Below are positions 41,023-46,265 of a stretch of DNA of 46,265 nucleotides, piece after piece. The notes under the pieces are model-generated. The model was not told the origin of the DNA. It saw only the letters and a program-made list of their open reading frames with translations, and made no database searches. Source of the stretch: Pseudomonadota bacterium (GTDB lineage: Bacteria > Pseudomonadota > Gammaproteobacteria > Burkholderiales > Chitinibacteraceae). Position 1 is the first letter of the stretch; each line of letters starts with the position of its first letter. A program made the translations under genes and the position numbers. The DNA lies in contig JAPLQI010000101.1 of assembly GCA_026399755.1 (NCBI GenBank), forward strand, positions 1 through 46,265, given 5' to 3'.

Positions 41023-42504
41023 TCAACGGGTGGGTTTAGGTAACTCCGCCACCAGACGCAAGGAAATGGTTAGCTCATCGAGCTGAAAGTGAGGGCGCAA
41101 GAACGCTGCTGCGCGGTACACACCTGGCTTGCCAGGTACTTCAACCACATCAACACGTGCTTCACGCAATGGGTATTTTGCTTTGGCTTCTTGGCTGGCC
41201 GAATCATCAAGCAGCACATATTGCGCCAACCATGTGTTCAAGAAATCTTGCACATTTTGGCGTGAAGCAAAGCTGCCGATCTTGTCGCGCATAATCGATT
41301 TCATGTAATGCGCGATACGGGAAACCGAGAAAATATAAGGCAGCTGGGTCGACAAACGCGCATTGGCATTGGCCGAATCAGTGTTATAGGTCTTAGCTTT
41401 TTGCGAGGATTGGCCGCTAAAGAAAGCCGCGTAATCGGTGTTTTTGCAATGCACCAAAGAGATAAAGCCCAGATCAGACAGTAGCTTTTCAGTGCGATCG
41501 GTCACTGCTACTTCGGTAGGGCATTTCAGGGCGACTTCGCCGTCGTCCGTTTTAAAAGTGTGCGCTGGTAAACCTTCTACCAATCCGCCACCTTCTACAC
41601 CGCGAATCGCTGCCAACCAGCCATATTCTGCAAATGCAGCGGTTAAACGCGCGGCATAGGCATAAGACGCATTGGTCCACAGATATTTGCTGTGATCAGT
41701 GCCATCGACGTTTTCTTCAAAATCAAAATCTTCAACCGGCACGGTCTCGCGGCCATAAGGTAGGCGGCCCAATACATGCGGCAAGACCATACCCACATAG
41801 CGGGAATCATCAGATTCACGGAATGATTTCCACTTGGTGTATTCAACCGTATCAAAAATCTTAGCCAAGTCTCTAGGCTTGCCGATATCGGTGAAGCTTT
41901 CCAAACCAAAGAGGCCCGCACCTGCCGAAGTAATCAGCGGCGCGTGTGAAGCTGCGGCCACATGGGATAACTCTTCTAGCAAGTAGAAGTCTTCTGGATG
42001 ACGACCAAATTCAAAATCGCCAACTAGGCCAGCATAAGGCGCGCCACCAAAGGTGCCGTATTCTTCTTCGTAAATCTTTTTAAATAAAGCGCTTTGGTCA
42101 AATTCAGACGATGCTTTAAAGTCTTTCAGCAGGTCTTTTTTAGACGCATTCAACACCTTGATTTTTAACATGGAGCTGGTTTCTGACTCGGCAGTCAGGT
42201 ATTTCAAACCACGCCATGAGGATTCCAATTTTTGGAAATCAGCATGGTGCATAATTTCGTTCAGTTGCTCTGAAATCAGCGCATCAATTTCAGCAATTCG
42301 CACATCCATACTGGCGCTTAAATCACGGGAAATCGTCACCGTACCGGCCAAGACTTGATCGACTAATTCGCTGATCAAATCGCGAGTACGGTCTTTTTCC
42401 TGCTCATTGCTGGCAATACGGCTGTTATCAATAATTGAATCAAGCAGGCTACTGGATTCGCTGTGTTCAACCGCGTTAGCGTCCAGCTTCTGTAGATCTG
42501 ACAT
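41023..42504 (-). CDS. tssC: T6SS sheath large subunit TssC (VipB/ImpC)
   Basis: The 493-residue product has the TssC core: FQKLESSWRGLKYLTAESET, YGTFGGAPYAGLVGDFEFGR, FTDIGKPRDLAKIFD, and VGMVLPHVLGRLPYGRETVP. The C-terminus LDELTISLRLVAELPK is also typical. It pairs with TssB to form the contractile sheath. The ribosome site AGAGGAG overlaps the last codons and stop of tssB, tying the two translation units together. Confidence 0.97.
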   Translation of the reverse strand: MSDLQKLDANAVEHSESSSLLDSIIDNSRIASNEQEKDRTRDLISELVDQVLAGTVTISRDLSASMDVRIAEIDALISEQLNEIMHHADFQKLESSWRGLKYLTAESETSSMLKIKVLNASKKDLLKDFKASSEFDQSALFKKIYEEEYGTFGGAPYAGLVGDFEFGRHPEDFYLLEELSHVAAASHAPLITSAGAGLFGLESFTDIGKPRDLAKIFDTVEYTKWKSFRESDDSRYVGMVLPHVLGRLPYGRETVPVEDFDFEENVDGTDHSKYLWTNASYAYAARLTAAFAEYGWLAAIRGVEGGGLVEGLPAHTFKTDDGEVALKCPTEVAVTDRTEKLLSDLGFISLVHCKNTDYAAFFSGQSSQKAKTYNTDSANANARLSTQLPYIFSVSRIAHYMKSIMRDKIGSFASRQNVQDFLNTWLAQYVLLDDSASQEAKAKYPLREARVDVVEVPGKPGVYRAAAFLRPHFQLDELTISLRLVAELPKPTR

Positions 42505-42509
42505 AGCGA

Positions 42510-43013
42510 TTACTCCTCTGCAGCGGCTGGTCTAGCCTGGCTAATTTGCTGTAATTTTTCGGTATCACGAACCACTTCATCGAGCAGCTCTTCTAGCTTG
42601 TCATTACCAACTACTTTATTGCGCAGGTCTGACAGCCTTCTGCGCGCATCGAGTAGTTTTTTTAATGGCTCAACCTGATTCACCACATTCTGCGGTTCAA
42701 AATCGGCCAAAGATTCAAATTGCAAAGACACCGACATTTGCGAGTCGTCATCTTGTAATTTGTTGTTTACTTTCATTGCAAGGCTAGGTGCCATGCCTTT
42801 TAAAACATCATCAAAATTATCGCGGTCAATTTGAATAAACTTGCGTTCTTTCAATTTGGCCTGTGGGGTATTACCGGTGTAATCACCCACTACGCCCAAG
42901 ACAAAGGGCAATTCTTTGTTTTCAATGGCGTCGCCAATTTCAACGTCATAAGTGATCTGAACGCGTGGTGGACGAACGCGCGATAGTTTTTTCTGTGTGC
43001 TTTCCTTGGCCAT
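42510..43013 (-). CDS. tssB: T6SS sheath small subunit TssB (VipA/ImpB)
   Basis: The product of 167 residues has the TssB signature [54 protein letters not shown] and [20 protein letters not shown]. TssB intertwines with TssC in the sheath and carries the helix recognised by ClpV in the TssB/TssC pair. I use the second ATG (43013) because AGGA lies six bases before it; the first ATG (43019) abuts that site. It heads the tssB-tssC-hcp run. Confidence 0.96.
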   Translation of the reverse strand: MAKESTQKKLSRVRPPRVQITYDVEIGDAIENKELPFVLGVVGDYTGNTPQAKLKERKFIQIDRDNFDDVLKGMAPSLAMKVNNKLQDDDSQMSVSLQFESLADFEPQNVVNQVEPLKKLLDARRRLSDLRNKVVGNDKLEELLDEVVRDTEKLQQISQARPAAAEE

Positions 43014-43056
43014 TGCCATTCCTAAATAAAGTAAGTTGCTGAATTAAAACACGAAA

Positions 43057-44040
43057 CTAACTGATTCCGTAAGTAATTTTAACGACAATTTCACGCAATT
43101 TTAATAAAGACAACGTAGGATCACTCAGTTGTCTTCCTAAAATATACGAAGCCTCAGCATAGGATTGATGACTGCGCCAAGGGGAATGCAGGTCACACAC
43201 ATTCACTAACTGAAGAGGATCAGCCTTGTCCCCCCAAAGCATCGTCAATTGCCTATCCGTCATTGGATTAAGCGCCAAAGCCAAATAGCGGCGGCCCTCT
43301 TGCTCAATAAAAGCAAAATTGATCTGGCTTACACCCTGGGCATGAATAGCTGCACGACATAAAGACAGCCAAACAGCAGCACCAAGAATTTCTTCACCTA
43401 ATCCAGAAGGAAGCGGTAATAGAAACACTTGCGATGCCATGCTGCCGCCATATCGACGTGATAATTGCAAGTAAAAAGCAAACGCGAGCAACGTCGATTC
43501 CAAGTCGCCCCGCTCACTCTGGCGCAACGCCTGCTCAAGCACAGCAGCAGGGGTATTGGCCATATGCCGCTCAAGCAATTGCGCAGCTAAGCCAAGATCT
43601 GCCACCGCGCGGCTACTAAATGACATCTGCTCTTCCATAAACTGGCGGCAGGCAATCATTTCTACTGAGTTATCTGCAGCACTACTCAGTTGATCCTTTA
43701 AGCCAGAAAAGAACAACTCATTGGCAAGCAAAAACTCGGCTTCATTTCCCATCAAAATATCACTGGGAACACAGACCCCGGCCACAAGCGGGTAATAACG
43801 CAAAGCTTCATCATGGCTAGGGAGCACAACGCCTAAAAATGCACCGCGCAAATCACGGCTATGCAACAAAAACTCGCTGGCAGGAGCGGCCATATACTGT
43901 TTTTGCCAATCTGGCTTTAAGGCTAAAGCTTTTAGGCTATTGGCCAGTGATTGATCAACATCTAAGGCCACAGGATGGCTAGCGTTAATCCGGATAAAAT
44001 CGGCACGCCGTGGTAATTTGCCAAAAATTGCGTATTGCAT
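43057..44040 (-). CDS. tagF: T6SS regulator TagF (ImpM-family)
   Basis: The protein of 327 residues opens with YAIFGKLPRRADFIRINASH, the TagF/ImpM N-terminus (GKLPxRGDF type). It goes on with FLLHSRDLRGAFLGVVLPSH and DEALRYYPLVAGVCVP, and has a C-terminal extension of ~150 residues. TagF holds back T6SS firing post-translationally in Pseudomonas by acting on Fha; fha is not in this window. I use ATG 44040 with AGGA upstream; an ATG at 44076 (AAGG upstream) is also possible. It lies between tssM and tssB. Confidence 0.85.
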   Translation of the reverse strand: MQYAIFGKLPRRADFIRINASHPVALDVDQSLANSLKALALKPDWQKQYMAAPASEFLLHSRDLRGAFLGVVLPSHDEALRYYPLVAGVCVPSDILMGNEAEFLLANELFFSGLKDQLSSAADNSVEMIACRQFMEEQMSFSSRAVADLGLAAQLLERHMANTPAAVLEQALRQSERGDLESTLLAFAFYLQLSRRYGGSMASQVFLLPLPSGLGEEILGAAVWLSLCRAAIHAQGVSQINFAFIEQEGRRYLALALNPMTDRQLTMLWGDKADPLQLVNVCDLHSPWRSHQSYAEASYILGRQLSDPTLSLLKLREIVVKITYGIS

Positions 44041-44085
44041 AGGCAAATCCTGAGCACGTTTAAAATTATTTAGCATGGCAGCACC

Positions 44086-46265
44086 TTACATTGTCACGCG
44101 TTCTGGCAATGACAGCTTACGTAAACCAGAGAGTTGCAGAGGGTTGACACCACTTACTGCACGGAAATTAAAACGAACTACGTCAGCATCGCCTGCATCA
44201 CCTCGACGGATCTTCCAAGTGAGCGTTGCCGAATCCGCATCGTGTTGCTCAACCTGCGCTTGAGCGAGTAAACGCATCCAGCCCATACGGCCCTGCTGAT
44301 TACTCACAACAGCGCTAACACCACTGAATGCCACGACTTGGATTCTGGCGCCTTGTGCATTACCCGTGCCAGGCCAGTTAAATGATTGCCAAGGCTGAGG
44401 CCCGTTGCGATAACGCATTTCTTGGCCATCCACTTCAAACACAATCTCTGATAAGCCTGATGTAGGAATCGCTTGCAGCTCAAACTTCGCGCTAGAGGAA
44501 TCCGCCATTTGGCTGGAAGCCATACTGCTTAAGCGGCCCATTCCTGCCAAAAAGGCGGGGTTAAATCGAATCCCTAGATTGGCCCAAGTGCGAGGAGTAA
44601 GGCTGTCGCCCTTTTGCGTGACCAAGCCATTCAGATACTTTTCAGTAAACTTATCGACCGTGCCTTCTTTAGGTTTTACAAACTTGGCGATATCTGACAT
44701 CGGCGCTTCATTGGCTGAATCGCTAAATGGGTATTTGGCCGAAAGCACTTTCCATTGCCCATACACTTCACGCTGCCAAGCTTGATTCAGATCTTTTTCT
44801 ACCGGCCCAAGCAGCACGGCATAAGTCTGAATCAGGGGGCGAACCAACATCGGCCGCACCATATCGCGTGTTTCTTGTGATAGCGGTGTAAGCAGTGCGT
44901 TATCCACCTGTTGCAAGGTATCTGCCAGCTCAGAGCCGCTGCCATTTAAAGTGGCCTGAACCAAGGGGCGCGCCTGTGCACCTGGCTCGTCGCTACTGGC
45001 AATCTGATTCATCTTGCCTTTAAGCTTACCCAACTGCTCTAAGTAGCTATTAATCGGCGCAGCACCGGCGCTATCAGCCTGAACTAAGCGCGTAATGCCT
45101 ACAAATTGCTTCCCTACTTCGCCTAATTCAGCGGCATTCGCGGTTGCTGGCTGATTACTACCTTTGAGCAATGCCGTGGTTTTTTCCAGCACCGATTGCT
45201 TAGCGTCTTCAAGCTTGCGCGATAGCTCACTAGGGTTGTCCCATGCGGTTTCAAAAGCAGCACGCGCCAAGATCAATTTCACAGGGGAGTTCTGTATATC
45301 GGCTAATTGGCCAATGGCATTGCCCGCAAAAGGTAGATCGTTGAAATCCTTAATCACCACGCCTTGCAAGAATTTCTTCCATTCAGCCGCGTATTCAAGC
45401 CGGTAAAGCGCTTCTAGATCGGTTCTATTTTTTTCAATATCGCCATCTCTACCGAGGTTATCTTGCACGGATGAGGCCAATACCCAGTCATCGCTCTTGA
45501 CTTCGCCCTTGCTGGCTTCATCAATCGAGTTACGAACAAATTTATCCCAAGCTTCACGGGTAAATGCACCTGCCACCATCTGGCTACCGGCAATCACCTC
45601 ACCATTTTTATTATTCAGAATGCGCGGCACGGTAAGCGGGGCAAAACGGGTGTTGGCACGCGCCTTGATTTCGTTATAAACCCGCTCTGTAGCGCTTAAA
45701 CGCTTGAGCGAAGCACGCAATACTTCACGCGCCGCAGTCACCGTTTTTTCGTCGTTATCAATTAAAGGCAAGTCTGCTTCTTTGATCTGGCTAACATAAA
45801 ACGCCACCAGTCTTTCAGCTGCAGCGATCACTTCTTCGTTGCTACGATTGCCTTTATTGGCTTCTAACCAACTACGCCAGTAACGCGGAATCTGATCGGT
45901 TAAATGGGCTTCATCCATGCGGGCCCTATCATGCAACATCAGATAGGTTTTCAGCGCGTTGTAGCCTTGATCTAACTTAGGCTGCACTGCTGGAGTCGCC
46001 TCTGTGGTTTCTTTTGCAGTAAGTGCAGTTGCACGCTGAGGAATAGCCCATGCGCTCAATTGAATATTTGGCAGGCCCTTTTTATGCGGGGCTGGTGCAC
46101 GTTTTTTGACTGGATCTTTAACAGGAGTTGGCTCAACGGCCTTTGGCGCTTCTGGTGCAGGTGTTGGCTTAGGTGCTTCTGGCACGGGCACAGGCTCGGC
46201 CACTTGATTAGAAGCAAGCTGCTCAAGAGAAAGCTCTAGGTTCTTTTTCACCGGAACCAACATCG
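44086..46265 (-). CDS. tssM: T6SS membrane-complex protein TssM (IcmF/VasK), C-terminal part, cut by the window edge
   Basis: About 726 codons are visible, open to the right edge, so the true start is outside. The visible part is the periplasmic region: a Pro/Ala/Glu/Lys-rich linker (EPVPVPEAPKPTPAPEAPKA), the IcmF-related block (DQGYNALKTYLMLHDRARMD, IPRYWRSWLEANKG), and the C-terminal beta-domain with WPGTGNAQGARIQVVAFSG and GRMGWMRLLAQAQVE. TssM joins TssL in the inner membrane and TssJ in the outer membrane. The N-terminal transmembrane segments and NTPase domain lie beyond the window. Stop is 45 bp before tagF. Confidence 0.93.
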   Translation of the reverse strand, partial: MLVPVKKNLELSLEQLASNQVAEPVPVPEAPKPTPAPEAPKAVEPTPVKDPVKKRAPAPHKKGLPNIQLSAWAIPQRATALTAKETTEATPAVQPKLDQGYNALKTYLMLHDRARMDEAHLTDQIPRYWRSWLEANKGNRSNEEVIAAAERLVAFYVSQIKEADLPLIDNDEKTVTAAREVLRASLKRLSATERVYNEIKARANTRFAPLTVPRILNNKNGEVIAGSQMVAGAFTREAWDKFVRNSIDEASKGEVKSDDWVLASSVQDNLGRDGDIEKNRTDLEALYRLEYAAEWKKFLQGVVIKDFNDLPFAGNAIGQLADIQNSPVKLILARAAFETAWDNPSELSRKLEDAKQSVLEKTTALLKGSNQPATANAAELGEVGKQFVGITRLVQADSAGAAPINSYLEQLGKLKGKMNQIASSDEPGAQARPLVQATLNGSGSELADTLQQVDNALLTPLSQETRDMVRPMLVRPLIQTYAVLLGPVEKDLNQAWQREVYGQWKVLSAKYPFSDSANEAPMSDIAKFVKPKEGTVDKFTEKYLNGLVTQKGDSLTPRTWANLGIRFNPAFLAGMGRLSSMASSQMADSSSAKFELQAIPTSGLSEIVFEVDGQEMRYRNGPQPWQSFNWPGTGNAQGARIQVVAFSGVSAVVSNQQGRMGWMRLLAQAQVEQHDADSATLTWKIRRGDAGDADVVRFNFRAVSGVNPLQLSGLRKLSLPERVTM

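Noticed and set aside
1-46265. CRISPR arrays, rRNA or tRNA genes
   Set aside because: No regularly spaced direct repeats of CRISPR size, and no conserved rRNA or tRNA motif were seen on reading.

Overview
The window reads as chromosomal DNA of a Gram-negative betaproteobacterium. A Neisseriales-type organism (Iodobacter/Chromobacterium-like) is my best guess, from the style of the type VI secretion (T6SS) proteins and a dRS3-like repeat; this is inference, not proof. It has two functional halves separated by a graveyard of insertion sequences.

Region 1 (1-18.4 kb) is almost entirely on the minus strand. After a broken IS66/lysozyme junction at the left edge it looks like a class II microcin-type bacteriocin cluster. 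It contains a double-glycine precursor peptide (14473-14673) and a second, very short candidate precursor (15053-15190) with a matching 15-residue leader. The likely exporter is a CvaB-like C39 peptidase/ABC transporter, a CvaA-like HlyD adaptor and a TolC-like channel (2377-7298). Possible tailoring genes are two pairs of HlyC-like acyltransferase plus SelO-like pseudokinase-fold protein (12069-14239 and 16547-18425), a family-2 glycosyltransferase, a radical SAM enzyme and a GMC oxidoreductase. An intact secreted esterase lies downstream of the exporter operon and a decayed copy lies upstream of it. A 119-residue membrane protein is a candidate immunity protein. The HlyC-like/SelO-like pairs recall MceI/MceJ and MchD/MchC, which attach siderophores to class IIb microcins, but here the acyltransferases lack the catalytic histidine position and the pairs sit with radical SAM and GMC enzymes. 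This is the most likely undescribed system in the window.

Region 2 (18.4-22.4 kb) holds five 11-bp tandem repeats, an IS3-family transposase remnant with an internal stop, a frameshifted IS1595 remnant, an orphan Gfo/Idh/MocA oxidoreductase, a 171-bp MITE-like element and a lone terminator. Two diverged copies of a ~90-bp sequence flank it.

Region 3 (22.4-46.3 kb) is a T6SS locus: tssG and tssF divergent from tssA, a dps gene, an OmpA-like lipoprotein, PAAR with a coupled membrane protein, tssH/clpV, an accessory block downstream of vgrG (a candidate effector and a membrane-anchored Asp-box protein that may be its immunity partner, plus two small membrane proteins), vgrG broken by a one-base frameshift, a second OmpA-like lipoprotein, hcp, tssC, tssB, tagF and the 3' part of tssM, which runs off the right edge. 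tssE, tssJ, tssK and tssL are not in the window.

Both halves are antagonism systems: one secreted peptide system and one contact-dependent injector.
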